Assembly (NCBI GenBank): GCA_022781515.1
Contig: JALETI010000188.1
Coordinates: 1 to 39,686, forward strand
Source: Lachnospiraceae bacterium
Lineage (GTDB): Bacteria > Bacillota > Clostridia > Lachnospirales > Lachnospiraceae
Length of the DNA stretch: 39,686 nt
Reading direction: 5' to 3'
Position 1 is the stretch's first letter; each line of letters begins with the position of its first letter. The notes below the pieces were generated by a model that was given only the letters and a program-made list of their open reading frames with translations, was not told the origin of the DNA and did no database searches. The translations under genes were made by a program, and so were the position numbers. This document shows, in pieces, positions 1 through 10,352 of this stretch.

Positions 1-332
1 CGGGGTTTGAACTCTATCTCACCAGTCAGATAGGTACCGTTTGTTTCCAGACTTATTAATTCTACACGCTCCAGCCCTTCGACCATAATACGCAGTACAT
101 TATCCTGCATCTTGATCAGCTGCTTAACCCTTGCCAATGTACCAATTGAACAAAGGTCATCAAATTCAGGTTCTTCCACTGAAATATCCTTCTGCAATGT
201 CAGAAGAACTTTCTGCCCGGAAGCCATAGCCTTCTGTGCCGCTTCAATCGATATTTTTCGTCCGGCATCAAAATGAACAACCTGACCGGGCAACACTGTC
301 AATCCTCTTAAGGCAATAACAGGAACATTCAT
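1..332 (-). CDS. lon: Lon protease, N-terminal fragment (runs off window start)
   Basis: Minus-strand translation from 332: MNVPVIALRGLTVLPGQVVHFDAGRKISIEAAQKAM..., typical Lon substrate-binding N-domain; adjacent to clpX/clpP. Confidence 0.85.
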   Translation of the reverse strand, partial: MNVPVIALRGLTVLPGQVVHFDAGRKISIEAAQKAMASGQKVLLTLQKDISVEEPEFDDLCSIGTLARVKQLIKMQDNVLRIMVEGLERVELISLETNGTYLTGEIEFKP

Positions 333-418
333 TCAAACTTCTCCTCGTAATCAGGACTGATACAGAATCTGTATCAATCCTGGTCTTATTCATAGAATTC
401 TGCCTTCCCCATGGCTGA

Positions 419-1717
419 TCAGGCACTGGTCGGATCCTCTGCTGCTTCCACCAGATCGGTGCGATAGGTCAGCTCGGGTTCACCGGTTCCATCAACCACC
501 TCTTTTGTAATCAGGCATTTACCAATATTGTCATCGGAAGGAATCTCATACATTACGTTCTGCATGATCTTCTCCATAATGGACCGAAGGCCTCTTGCAC
601 CGGTTTTCCGTTCCTGAGAACGTACAGCAATTTCCCCAATTGCTTCCGGAGTAAACTCAAGGGACACCCCATCCATTTCCAGCAGTTTCTTATACTGTCT
701 GGTAATTGCATTTTTCGGTTCTGTCAGAATCCGTTCCAGAGCTTCCCTGTCCAGAAGATCCAGCGTAACAACCACCGGAACACGGCCCACAAACTCCGGA
801 ATCAGACCAAAACGGGTCAGATCCTGAGGCAGTACCTCTTTCAGCAGATGAATTGCATCTGCATTGTTTTTCTCATGTACTTCTGCATTGAATCCGATGG
901 AATTGCTGCCCATACGATTTTCAATAATTTTTTCCAGACCATCAAAAGCACCGCCGCAGATAAACAGGATATTGGTTGTATCAATCTGATACATCTCCTG
1001 ATGAGGATGTTTTCTTCCTCCCTGGGGGGGTACACTTGCAACGGTACCTTCCAGAATCTTTAACAGCGCCTGCTGTACACCTTCACCTGAAACATCACGG
1101 GTAATGGAAACATTTTCTGATTTCTTCGTGATCTTATCAATCTCATCAATGTATATGATACCATGTTCTGCTCTGGAAATGTCACCGTCAGCAGCCTGAA
1201 TCAGTTTCAGAAGAATGTTTTCCACATCTTCACCCACATATCCGGCTTCTGTCAGTGCTGTGGCATCTGCAATTGCAAAGGGCACATTCAGCAGTCTGGC
1301 AAGGGTCTGGGCAAGAAATGTCTTACCGGAACCTGTGGGACCAAGCATCAGAATATTGCTTTTCTGAATCTCCACTCCATCCTCGGAAACATGGGAATAG
1401 ATTCTTTTATAATGATTGTAAACAGAAACAGCAAGAACTTTTTTTGCTTCTTCCTGTCCGATTACATATTCGTCAAGGTAATGTTTGATTTCCTTCGGTT
1501 TCAGCAGATTGATTTCATTGTCCGATCCATAGTCACTGAAATCATTATAATCATCAAACTCATCCAGCTTTCCGTTCAGAACTTCCGAACACTCATCCAC
1601 ACAACGGTCACAGATAAATGTGTTCTCAACGATCCCGGAAGCCAGAAGCTGTCTGACTTTATCCTGTGTTCTGCCACAGAAGGAACATCTAATTCTATCA
1701 TCAAATTTATTGGCCAT
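419..1717 (-). CDS. clpX: ATP-dependent Clp protease ATP-binding subunit ClpX
   Basis: N-terminal zinc finger CSFCGRTQ...CDRCVDEC; Walker A GPTGSGKT; ClpX C-domain [13 protein letters not shown]. Confidence 0.98.
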   Translation of the reverse strand: MANKFDDRIRCSFCGRTQDKVRQLLASGIVENTFICDRCVDECSEVLNGKLDEFDDYNDFSDYGSDNEINLLKPKEIKHYLDEYVIGQEEAKKVLAVSVYNHYKRIYSHVSEDGVEIQKSNILMLGPTGSGKTFLAQTLARLLNVPFAIADATALTEAGYVGEDVENILLKLIQAADGDISRAEHGIIYIDEIDKITKKSENVSITRDVSGEGVQQALLKILEGTVASVPPQGGRKHPHQEMYQIDTTNILFICGGAFDGLEKIIENRMGSNSIGFNAEVHEKNNADAIHLLKEVLPQDLTRFGLIPEFVGRVPVVVTLDLLDREALERILTEPKNAITRQYKKLLEMDGVSLEFTPEAIGEIAVRSQERKTGARGLRSIMEKIMQNVMYEIPSDDNIGKCLITKEVVDGTGEPELTYRTDLVEAAEDPTSA

Positions 1718-1768
1718 GAATAATACCGCACTTTCTACTCTTAATTCCTGACAACTGAAAATACAAAA

Positions 1769-1801
1769 TCTGCCGGTGCCAGTTTAAGGCACCGGCAGTT
1801 T
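1769..1801 (-). terminator. Stem-loop between clpP and clpX (candidate terminator)
   Basis: Minus: CTGCCGGTGCCTTAAACTGGCACCGGCAG followed by ATTTTGT; strong GC stem. Confidence 0.65.
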
Positions 1802-1820
1802 CTCTACTGGAAACGGTATC

Positions 1821-2402
1821 TTATCTTCTTTCGAGCACAGCGTCAATCAGACCGTACTCCTTAGCTTCCTCTGCAGTCATATAGTGATCTCTTTCTGTAT
1901 CCACTTCAATAGTAGAAAGAGGCTGACCTGTATTGGCTGCCAGAATTTCATTCAGTTTTTTACGTGTTTCGATAATCCGATCTGCAACGATCTTGATATC
2001 GGTAGCCTGTCCCTGTGCACCGCCGGAAGGCTGATGAATCATGATTTCTGCATTGGGAAGTGCAAATCTCTTACCTTTTGCACCGCCGGAAAGCAGGAAA
2101 GCACCCATACTTGCAGCCATACCGATACAGATGGTTGAAACGTCACATTTAATATACTGCATGGTATCATAGATTGCCATGCCGGCTGTAACGGAACCAC
2201 CGGGACTGTTGATGTACAGACTGATATCTTTGGTCATATCCTCGGATTCCAGGAAAAGAAGCTGCGCAACGATTACACTGGCAGATTCGTCAGTAACCTG
2301 GGAATCCAGAAAAATGATTCTCTCTTTTAACAGTCTTGAATAAATATCACTGGATCTTTCACCATTTCTGGTTGTTTCTACTACATAAGGAATAACCGGC
2401 AT
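1821..2402 (-). CDS. clpP: ATP-dependent Clp protease proteolytic subunit ClpP
   Basis: [32 protein letters not shown]; catalytic Ser region [11 protein letters not shown]; His region [19 protein letters not shown]. Internal Met preferred over ORF start at 2441. Confidence 0.97.
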   Translation of the reverse strand: MPVIPYVVETTRNGERSSDIYSRLLKERIIFLDSQVTDESASVIVAQLLFLESEDMTKDISLYINSPGGSVTAGMAIYDTMQYIKCDVSTICIGMAASMGAFLLSGGAKGKRFALPNAEIMIHQPSGGAQGQATDIKIVADRIIETRKKLNEILAANTGQPLSTIEVDTERDHYMTAEEAKEYGLIDAVLERR

Positions 2403-2503
2403 AAATAAAACCATCCTTTCCAGAATACATATCCTGTTCATGATTCAGCATCACACTGAATCAACTGCACTGGTTTTCATCCAACCGCAACAGAATATAT
2501 TTC

Positions 2504-3781
2504 TTAAACTTCCTTAGCTTCGTCAACTAATAACTTGCTAGCTTTATTATAAGCAATATCTTCTTTCAGTAAATCCACATTAACCATGGACTTAACCTGA
2601 TCTGCTTCCATCTGATACTGAGCAGCCATCTTGGCAACTTCTGCATCGATTTCTTCTTCTGTGATTTCGAATGCTTCTGCCTTGGCAATTGCTTCCAGAA
2701 CCAGTCTGGACTGAATTCTCTTTAATGCGTTGGGTTTCATCTGTTCTTTCATACCTTCTTCGGTCTGTCCGAAGTATTCAAGGTACTGTTCCATGGAAAG
2801 ACCCTGGCCTGACAGACGATCTGCAAATTCTCTGATCATATTCTTTGCTTCTGTGTCAACCATAGCTTCCGGAATATCCATCTGCGCATTTTCTACAGCC
2901 TTGTTGATTACAGTTTCTTCTTTTGCACGCTCAGCAGCAACTGTCTTCTTTTCTGTTTCAGCTGATTTTACGTGTGCTTTGTAAGCATCCATTGTATCGA
3001 ATTCGGATACTTCTGCTGCGAATTCATCATCCAGCTCCGGCAGTTCCTTTTCTTCGATCTTCTTTACTGTACACTTAAATACAGCAGCTTTGCCCTTCAG
3101 GTTTTCTGCCTGATAATCTTCGGGGAATGTAACGTTAACATCAAATTCCTGATTCAGTTCATGACCGATGATCTGCTCTTCAAAACCGGGAATGAATGTA
3201 CCGGAACCGATTGTCAGAGGATAGTCGGTACCCTTTCCGCCTTCAAATGCTTCACCGTCAACAAAACCTTCAAAATCGATGGTAGCGATATCGCCATCCT
3301 GAACAGCACGATCTTCAACGTTCTTGTTTACCGCATTCTTTTCCTGTTCTCTCTTAATGATTGCGAGAACTTCTTCTTCGGTTACATTCAGATCAGCCTT
3401 TTCTACTTCCAGACCCTTGTACTGTCCAAGAACAACTTCAGGCTTTACAGCTACTTCTGCTGTAAAAATCAGATCCTTACCGGGTTCTGTCTGTACGAAA
3501 TTAAGGCTGGGTTCGGAAACAATATCCAGACCGCTTTCTTCCACTGCATCAGCATATGCGGAAGGCATAACCTCATTCACTGCATCTTCAAAGAACAGAC
3601 CCTTGCCATACATCTTTTCCAGCATGGTACGGGATACTTTACCCTTTCTGAAACCGGGTACACTGTATCTGCTTCTATTTTTCTGATAAACGTTCTGCAT
3701 TGCCTCTTCAATTCTGTCAGCAGCTACGGTAACGGTCAGTTTAGCCATATTCTTTTCTAATGTTTCAACTGTTACACTCAT
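2504..3781 (-). CDS. tig: Trigger factor
   Basis: Trigger factor ribosome-binding GFRKGK motif, FKBP PPIase domain and C-terminal domain; tig-clpP-clpX-lon order. Confidence 0.97.
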   Translation of the reverse strand: MSVTVETLEKNMAKLTVTVAADRIEEAMQNVYQKNRSRYSVPGFRKGKVSRTMLEKMYGKGLFFEDAVNEVMPSAYADAVEESGLDIVSEPSLNFVQTEPGKDLIFTAEVAVKPEVVLGQYKGLEVEKADLNVTEEEVLAIIKREQEKNAVNKNVEDRAVQDGDIATIDFEGFVDGEAFEGGKGTDYPLTIGSGTFIPGFEEQIIGHELNQEFDVNVTFPEDYQAENLKGKAAVFKCTVKKIEEKELPELDDEFAAEVSEFDTMDAYKAHVKSAETEKKTVAAERAKEETVINKAVENAQMDIPEAMVDTEAKNMIREFADRLSGQGLSMEQYLEYFGQTEEGMKEQMKPNALKRIQSRLVLEAIAKAEAFEITEEEIDAEVAKMAAQYQMEADQVKSMVNVDLLKEDIAYNKASKLLVDEAKEV

Positions 3782-3977
3782 CGTGTGTATCCTCCTTTAA
3801 TCTTCACTGTTTTAAACTGCCCGCTCAGTATACTGACCATCTGCAGCAGAAAACAGAATCATTGCATATTAAACGCAGTGAGTACACTGCAATGAATAAT
3901 TATAACATAATTTGCTTTACTTGCCAACCGATTTTTTTACTATTCATCCGAATTACGAATGTCTGCTGTATAGTAAT

Positions 3978-5342
3978 TTATATCGTGGCTGAAAAAGCAT
4001 CCAGACAAGACTCTGTTTCTTCAATCGTACTGAGATTATTCATGGAAGCAAGAATTCCCCGGTACTGTCTCAGATCCAGAGAACGGATCTGCTGTCTGGT
4101 CTGCAGAATCGCAGTCGGACTGACACTCAGTTCATCCACTCCATACAGGAATAAAAGGGGAAGCAGTCTGGCATCTCCCGCTGCTTCACCGCAAATGGAT
4201 ACGGGTGTATTTTCCTTTCGGCAGCATTTCACCACATGCTCAATACTTCGCAGCACTGCAGGATGATAATGAGAATACAGTTTAGCAATCTGTTTATTGC
4301 CCCTGTCGGCTGCAATCGTATATTGGGTCAGATCATTGGTGCCGATGCTCAGAAAATCTGCTTCTTTGGCAAAATGATCTGCCAGCCAGACGGCTGCCGG
4401 TGTTTCGATCATAACTCCCACCGGAAGCTCTCTGTCATATGCTATTTTCTGCTGATCCAGTTCTTCCCGGATCAAAGCAATAATCGTACGTGCTCTGCGC
4501 AGTTCTGCCAGTGATGACAGCATCGGCAGCAGAATACGGAATTTTCCATATGCACTGGCACGGAGAATGGCTCTGCACTGGGTTTTAAAAATGTCACTTC
4601 TTCGAAAACTGTATCGGATTCCACGACATCCCAGAAACGGATTTTCTTCCTGCTCCATCTCCAGATAGGAAATCGGATGATCGCCGCCCGCATCCAGTGT
4701 ACGGATTGTAATCGGCTTTCCATCCATTTTTTCTGCAATTTTCCGGTATATCTCAAATTGCTCTTCTTCCGTGGGAAGGGATTCTCTTACCGTATACAGA
4801 TTCTCTGTACGGAAAAGCCCCACACCTTCTCCGCCGTTTTCACAGACTTTTCCGGCATCGGTTTCGTTGTCAATATTTCCCATCAGACAGACCTGAAACC
4901 CGTCCTTTGTCACTGTGTCTTTACCAACTAGAGAACGGATCCGATTATCATCTTCGCAAAGCTTCTGAATTATCTTCTGATAATTCTCAATGGTAATCCT
5001 GCGGGGATTCACCACCAGATTTCCTTCTATCCCATCCAGAATCAGATAATCTCCATCTGTCACAAAGTCCATGCAGCCGGGTACACTCAGAACAGCGGTC
5101 AGTTCCATGCGTCTGGCAAGAATTGCCAGATGGGAATTAAAACCGCCGGTTTCCGTAACAAAACCAACCACCGGATAACGATCGAACTTTATTACGTCCT
5201 GGACCGTCAGCTCCGGTGTGATTAATATAATATCTTCTTCTGTTCTTTCCAGATACTTATCCAGTTCTGAAAGCTGTTCACTCTCCAGTTTCACTGCAGT
5301 TCCCATGACGATCCTGCCTGAAACGCCCATACCGCTCAGCAT
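3978..5342 (-). CDS. PTS enzyme I-like PEP phosphotransferase lacking the HPr-binding helical subdomain
   Basis: MLSGMGVSGRIVMGTAV (EI N-terminal strand) runs directly to TGGFNSHLAILAR (phospho-His domain), then PEP TIM barrel with TRTLDAGGDHP-like block, GTNDLTQYTIAADR and catalytic Cys SICGEAAGD; 454 aa versus about 570 for a normal EI. Confidence 0.85.
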   Translation of the reverse strand: MLSGMGVSGRIVMGTAVKLESEQLSELDKYLERTEEDIILITPELTVQDVIKFDRYPVVGFVTETGGFNSHLAILARRMELTAVLSVPGCMDFVTDGDYLILDGIEGNLVVNPRRITIENYQKIIQKLCEDDNRIRSLVGKDTVTKDGFQVCLMGNIDNETDAGKVCENGGEGVGLFRTENLYTVRESLPTEEEQFEIYRKIAEKMDGKPITIRTLDAGGDHPISYLEMEQEENPFLGCRGIRYSFRRSDIFKTQCRAILRASAYGKFRILLPMLSSLAELRRARTIIALIREELDQQKIAYDRELPVGVMIETPAAVWLADHFAKEADFLSIGTNDLTQYTIAADRGNKQIAKLYSHYHPAVLRSIEHVVKCCRKENTPVSICGEAAGDARLLPLLFLYGVDELSVSPTAILQTRQQIRSLDLRQYRGILASMNNLSTIEETESCLDAFSATI

Positions 5343-5361
5343 CCGTTTCTCCCCCTGTTTT

Positions 5362-6630
5362 TTACGACTTTTCTTCCACTCTTATCTTAACTTTTCTGCT
5401 TTCCGTCAGAAGAACCACATGGTCTGAAATCAGTTCTGTATTCAGTTCAATACTGACATTTCTGTGCCAGATTCCCGGATTGCAGCCCTGCATATCTGCA
5501 ATCAGATTGACGGCCTCCGAAGTCAGCCGGCTCAGTTCAGAAGCAAGGCCTTCAACCTCGGCAACAATCGCGGCGTTTTCTGCCGCTTCCGCCTGATATC
5601 CATCTGCCAGATTTTCAAAGCGGATCTGAGAAACCGGAATGGAACAGGTCCTGGTTTCCAGTTTTTCAACCACAGCATCAATTTTAAGTTTTCTCTCTGC
5701 CGGATCGTATACAGCAACACCTTCCGGCAGGTATTCGGACAAATCCATTTCTGTTTGAAAAGATTCTGTTTTCCGATTCAGTTCAAGAGCTTCTGCGGTA
5801 ATCACAATTTTATTAAAATCCGCCAGACTTTCCTCTGTTCCGATTACTTTCTGAGAAGATCGTTCCGATTCCAGCATTGTGCATCGATACCCTTTTCCGT
5901 AGCTTTTCTGCTCTTCCGGAATTTCAATATCGATATCCTTAACGATCCCCACCGGAACCTTCACAAAAACGGAATTCTTCTCCGGCAATACCTGCTTTGC
6001 TTCACAGTCAATTTCGTGACCATCCTCATCATAAAAGACCAGCGGTATTTCTCCTTCAAAGTCCGTTTCCAGAGAAGAAACATCCACTGTACCGCGGGCG
6101 CAATCCACATTTTCTTTAAAAGACTCCGGAACTCTGACTGTCATGCTTTCCTGACTCAGGATACACTTTCCTGCCTTCAGCCCGTCACCAGGTATTCCTG
6201 ATGTATCAACCTGAATGGGAATTGTTTTTTCCACCAGTTTTTCTGTGCGGATTGTCACATAATTTCTGGCAAGTTTATAATTATTGCCAATTATGGACTG
6301 GTTGTTCACAATCTGAGCCTGCACATATACTGTGTTTGTTCCCTCCTCTGCCTTTTTCAGATCTGCGGTCAGCTGAATATCGTTCGGTTTTACCAGCCAC
6401 CCCTTCTTTTGCGAAACAGAGACTGTCACCGAAATTGTTTCGTCGGATTCCACATAATAAGCCAGACCCTTTTCATGCAAAGAATCTCCATTTTCCAGTT
6501 CCACCGCAATACTTCCCAATGAAATACTGATTTTGGGATCATCACTGGATATAACCGCATACCAGATCAGGCAGGTTACAACAAATGAAATCGCAAACAG
6601 AACCCATTTACCTGTGAAATTTTTGTTCAT
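5362..6630 (-). CDS. YbbR-domain protein (CdaR-like)
   Basis: N-terminal TM segment WVLFAISFVVTCLIWYAVISSDDP; repeated beta-rich YbbR-like segments; directly downstream of cdaA. Confidence 0.85.
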   Translation of the reverse strand: MNKNFTGKWVLFAISFVVTCLIWYAVISSDDPKISISLGSIAVELENGDSLHEKGLAYYVESDETISVTVSVSQKKGWLVKPNDIQLTADLKKAEEGTNTVYVQAQIVNNQSIIGNNYKLARNYVTIRTEKLVEKTIPIQVDTSGIPGDGLKAGKCILSQESMTVRVPESFKENVDCARGTVDVSSLETDFEGEIPLVFYDEDGHEIDCEAKQVLPEKNSVFVKVPVGIVKDIDIEIPEEQKSYGKGYRCTMLESERSSQKVIGTEESLADFNKIVITAEALELNRKTESFQTEMDLSEYLPEGVAVYDPAERKLKIDAVVEKLETRTCSIPVSQIRFENLADGYQAEAAENAAIVAEVEGLASELSRLTSEAVNLIADMQGCNPGIWHRNVSIELNTELISDHVVLLTESRKVKIRVEEKS

Positions 6631-7540
6631 TCAGTCCTCCCGTCTGCTGATTCTGTTTCTGTTTTCCCCGTTTCCAGACACTTCTTGGAGAGGATTCATT
6701 CTCTTTTCTGCACAATTCCAGCAATTCCTTTTCCAGACTCTTTCTATCCAGGTTCGTATAAATCCGTCCCCCTTTGGTGACAGAAACACGACCCGTCTGC
6801 TCCGATACTATAATAGTAAGACTGTCTGTTATCTCACTGATACCGGCTGCCGCATGATGTCTGGTTCCCAGTCTTGAACTGATGCCTTCCATTTCATTCA
6901 AAGGCAGAAAGCACTTGGCTGCTGCAATCCGATTTCCTATAATAACAACGGCTCCATCATGAAGCGGTGTATCCTTTTCAAATATATTGATCAGAAGTTC
7001 ACTGCCGACCAGTGCATCCAGATTGGTTCCCCATCGCTGTACATAATGGGCAATCGGCATGGATTTCTGAATGACAATCAGGGCACCTGTTTTCACCGAT
7101 GCCATGGCAAATACGGCATTCAGAATTTCCATTGCCGTCTGTTTGGTAAATGCCTCTTCATCCTCCTGATTTCCAAAATCCAGAGGAAGAATTCTGGTCA
7201 GAAAATTACTGCCTCTGGCCCCGCTCATATTGCTTCCCAGACGTTCCAGTACCTGTCGGAATTCAGGCTGAAAAACAATGACAAATACCATGATAAAAAC
7301 ACTCAGACAGGCGTTGACCATCCATACAATAACGGTCATGTCCAGAATCACGGCGATGAGATAAAACAAAAGCAGAACAAAAATACCCTTCAGCAAATTC
7401 CATGCCTTGGTATTGCGAAGCCACAGAATCAGATTAAAAAGCAAAATGGTGATCAGCAGAATCTGAATGATATCAATGATTCTGATATACGGAATTAAAA
7501 TGTTGAAATGGTTATAAATAAATTCGGCTGCTAACCGCAT
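6608..7540 (-). CDS. cdaA: Diadenylate cyclase CdaA (DisA_N domain membrane protein)
   Basis: N-terminal TM helices; DAC motifs LHDGAVVIIGNRIAAAKCFLPL and GTRHHAAAGISE. Confidence 0.95.
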   Translation of the reverse strand: MRLAAEFIYNHFNILIPYIRIIDIIQILLITILLFNLILWLRNTKAWNLLKGIFVLLLFYLIAVILDMTVIVWMVNACLSVFIMVFVIVFQPEFRQVLERLGSNMSGARGSNFLTRILPLDFGNQEDEEAFTKQTAMEILNAVFAMASVKTGALIVIQKSMPIAHYVQRWGTNLDALVGSELLINIFEKDTPLHDGAVVIIGNRIAAAKCFLPLNEMEGISSRLGTRHHAAAGISEITDSLTIIVSEQTGRVSVTKGGRIYTNLDRKSLEKELLELCRKENESSPRSVWKRGKQKQNQQTGGLNEQKFHR

Positions 7541-7587
7541 ATCCTCCCTCTTTTCTGATCACATCTACGAAATTCGCATCCCGTCTG

Positions 7588-8553
7588 TTATTCTTCAGTC
7601 GGTGCAGAATCTATTTCTGTAAAATCCTTTTTATCATACTCTCTGTCAGCAACCTTGACCTTCGGTATTGCCTTGACATAATAATAATAGTCATCATCCT
7701 CAAACTGAACATATTCCGTCTGTTTATAATCCACTGAAAAAATCATAAACTGGACTGCAAGTGCAATCAGGCCGGAAATGACACTGCCGATAATCACTGC
7801 AGAAACCGATATGGTTCCTCCTGTATATGTGGCAATTCCAAACAGCACAAGAACAAGATCCAGAACAGAACCAACTGCAACCGCAATCATCCATGCATAA
7901 TTGACAGAAAGTCTGCGCAGCAGATATACCGCAGCAGCAGTAAAGGAAAATGCAATTGCAAATACAAGCAGATTCTGGTTTTTGAAAACACCTTCTATCA
8001 TCTGGACAAATTTTTCATACATGCCGACAGACTGTGCCGTATCTGCCAGAATTCCCGCCGTTGAGCTGACATAACTGATCATAAAATGCATCAGCAGACC
8101 AAACAGCATCGGAATAACAGCTGTCAGAGGTGCTGCCAGCCCCAGAATCAACGGTACCAGAAAAGGCAGTTTCAGAAAAAATGCCAGCGGAACAAAAAAT
8201 ATGATAAAATTATAGCCCGGAGCAAACATCAGATCCACCATCAGCATACAAAGCAGGATAAAAAGACAGAATCCCGTTACAATAACGGAAACCTTCAGGA
8301 ATTCCAGCACAACCAGAACACACATCAGAATGCTGATTACCGACCAGGGCAAAATACAGCAAACCAGACTGATTCCCAAAATAACCGGAAGAGACATTAT
8401 TTCCGGAATATAGCCGATCTGGGTATTAATCGTCTGCAGCATGAGAAATGCTGAAACAAATCGAATCAGTGCCTGAATCCATTTGGATCGCTTTGCATAC
8501 AATCGGATCAGTTTATCTCTTAATTCAAAAACAGGTGTAAGTGATGAAGTCAC
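7588..8553 (-). CDS. Polytopic membrane protein of unknown function
   Basis: 321 aa, multiple hydrophobic segments, acidic/Tyr-rich cytosolic tail EDDDYYYYVKAIPKVKVADREYDKKDF. Confidence 0.75.
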   Translation of the reverse strand: MTSSLTPVFELRDKLIRLYAKRSKWIQALIRFVSAFLMLQTINTQIGYIPEIMSLPVILGISLVCCILPWSVISILMCVLVVLEFLKVSVIVTGFCLFILLCMLMVDLMFAPGYNFIIFFVPLAFFLKLPFLVPLILGLAAPLTAVIPMLFGLLMHFMISYVSSTAGILADTAQSVGMYEKFVQMIEGVFKNQNLLVFAIAFSFTAAAVYLLRRLSVNYAWMIAVAVGSVLDLVLVLFGIATYTGGTISVSAVIIGSVISGLIALAVQFMIFSVDYKQTEYVQFEDDDYYYYVKAIPKVKVADREYDKKDFTEIDSAPTEE

Positions 8554-8582
8554 AATGCAACCGCCTTTCTATATGTAATATG

Positions 8583-8984
8583 TCAATTCCCTTCTTCCGA
8601 ATAGAATTCCTGCAGTTTTTTTAGATCTGAAACATGATTTCTGATTTTTTTGCAGCCTCTTCTGTAACAGAACCAAAATGAAATATAGGAAACAATCATG
8701 GATGGAATCATCAGTGCCAGAAAACCGATCAATATCCACATTCCGGACTGAAGCAACATTTCAGGTTTCACCTGCGTCAGTACTTCTTCCCAGTTATAAC
8801 AAAGAATAAAGAGCAGAACCATACAGAACAATACAATATATGCAAACAGTGATCGGATCATATGCATCACCAGATAATCCATCTGAAAATAGCGACTTAC
8901 CTTTACTGATTCTTTCTCACGATTTTCAAATAACTGAATCCTGGTCATCAATCTGACCTTATCATTATTGATCATACGCCGCAT
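8583..8984 (-). CDS. Small membrane protein of unknown function
   Basis: 133 aa, two or more TM segments; same strand and close spacing to the 7588..8553 ORF. Confidence 0.65.
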   Translation of the reverse strand: MRRMINNDKVRLMTRIQLFENREKESVKVSRYFQMDYLVMHMIRSLFAYIVLFCMVLLFILCYNWEEVLTQVKPEMLLQSGMWILIGFLALMIPSMIVSYISFWFCYRRGCKKIRNHVSDLKKLQEFYSEEGN

Positions 8985-9284
8985 CCTTTCTTTTCAAAAG
9001 GAAATGTCTGATTACGCAGACATCACCAATTATAAAAGTCGAAGACATCTGCCGGTTTTGCTCTGCTCAGCAGAAATCACAGTCAGCAAAAGTCTCAGAT
9101 TTTATTATAGCATGAATCATGGAAAAATACTATGAATATTTTGTGTCCGGATTTTTACGAAATATTAAAAAATGTGCATTTACAGTCTTTGCTTCCATCT
9201 GCTATACTGAGTAAAAATTTCCATCAGAATGCAGGTTAAACCATTTCCCTGCACGATTTTGATATGATGATAAAGGAGTCCCCT

Positions 9285-10220
9285 ATGAAGATTGTATTTC
9301 TGGATGCCAACACACTGGGAGAAGATATTGATTATTCACAATTTGAAGAATTGGGAGAAGTCATCCGTTACTCTTTTTCCAACACGGCAGAATGTCTGGA
9401 ACGATCTGCAGATGCAGATGTTCTTGTTATCAATAAAATTCCCATTAATAAAGATACGATCGGCAGCGCAGATCATCTGAAACTGGTCTGCGTAACAGCC
9501 ACCGGAACCAATAATCTGGATAAGGAATATCTCGCTGAAAGAGGAATTGAATGGCGGAATGTGGCCGGTTACTCCACAGAATCTGTTGCCCAGCATACCT
9601 TTGCCATGCTGTTCTATCTTCTGGAAAAACTCAGCTACTATGACAACTACGTGAAATCCGGTGCATATATCAATGACCGTATATTTACTCATTTTGCAGA
9701 AACCTTCCATGAACTGAGTGGAAAAACCTGGGGAATTCTGGGACTGGGTGCCATCGGACGTCGGGTTGCAGACATTGCAGAATGCTTTGGCTGTCATGTG
9801 ATCTACTATTCTGCCTCCGGTGCTCCTGCACAGAAAGGATATGAACAGGTTGATTTTAACACGCTCCTGACCACATCGGATATTCTGTCCATTCATGCAC
9901 CTTTAAATTCATACACAGAGGGAATTGTGGATGCGGAAGCCCTCAGCAGAATGAAACCTTCTGCCATCCTTCTGAATCTGGGACGGGGGCCCATTATCCG
10001 GGAACAGGCACTGGCAGATGCTCTGAAACAGGGAAAAATCGCTGCAGCCGGACTGGATGTCCTTTCCGCAGAACCCATGTCTTCGGATAATCCGCTTGCA
10101 GAAATCAAAGACAGCCGCCGGCTTCTCATCACTCCGCATATCGCATGGGCAAGTGTGGAAGCCCGCAGCCGTCTGATGGCCATTATCTGCGGACAGATCA
10201 AAGAATTTTATAACCTGTAA
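9285..10220 (+). CDS. D-isomer-specific 2-hydroxyacid dehydrogenase
   Basis: GKTWGILGLGAIGRRVADIAECFGC Rossmann motif; LNLGRGPIIREQAL; ITPHIAWAS. Start ATG at 9285 after ATAAAGGAG. Confidence 0.93.
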   Translation: MKIVFLDANTLGEDIDYSQFEELGEVIRYSFSNTAECLERSADADVLVINKIPINKDTIGSADHLKLVCVTATGTNNLDKEYLAERGIEWRNVAGYSTESVAQHTFAMLFYLLEKLSYYDNYVKSGAYINDRIFTHFAETFHELSGKTWGILGLGAIGRRVADIAECFGCHVIYYSASGAPAQKGYEQVDFNTLLTTSDILSIHAPLNSYTEGIVDAEALSRMKPSAILLNLGRGPIIREQALADALKQGKIAAAGLDVLSAEPMSSDNPLAEIKDSRRLLITPHIAWASVEARSRLMAIICGQIKEFYNL

Positions 10221-10240
10221 ATATGGAGAACATATGCAAA

Positions 10241-10278
10241 GAAAAACAGCCGGGATGTTTATCTCCGGCTGTTTTCCT
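10241..10278. terminator. Bidirectional intrinsic terminator between hydroxyacid dehydrogenase and cysK
   Basis: AAAAACAGCCGGGATGTTTATCTCCGGCTGTTTTCC: A-run, GC stem, T-run. Confidence 0.8.
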
Positions 10279-10352
10279 TTTACCATTTGGTGATTTGGGA
10301 AAAAAGAGTTTGAATAAAGGAACGAAAACTGTTTCACAGCATCCGGTCTCAT

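Noticed and set aside
2972-3760. 262-aa plus-strand ORF antisense to tig
   Set aside because: Shadow ORF on the complement of a confident trigger factor gene; Cys/Phe/Ile-rich low-information composition.
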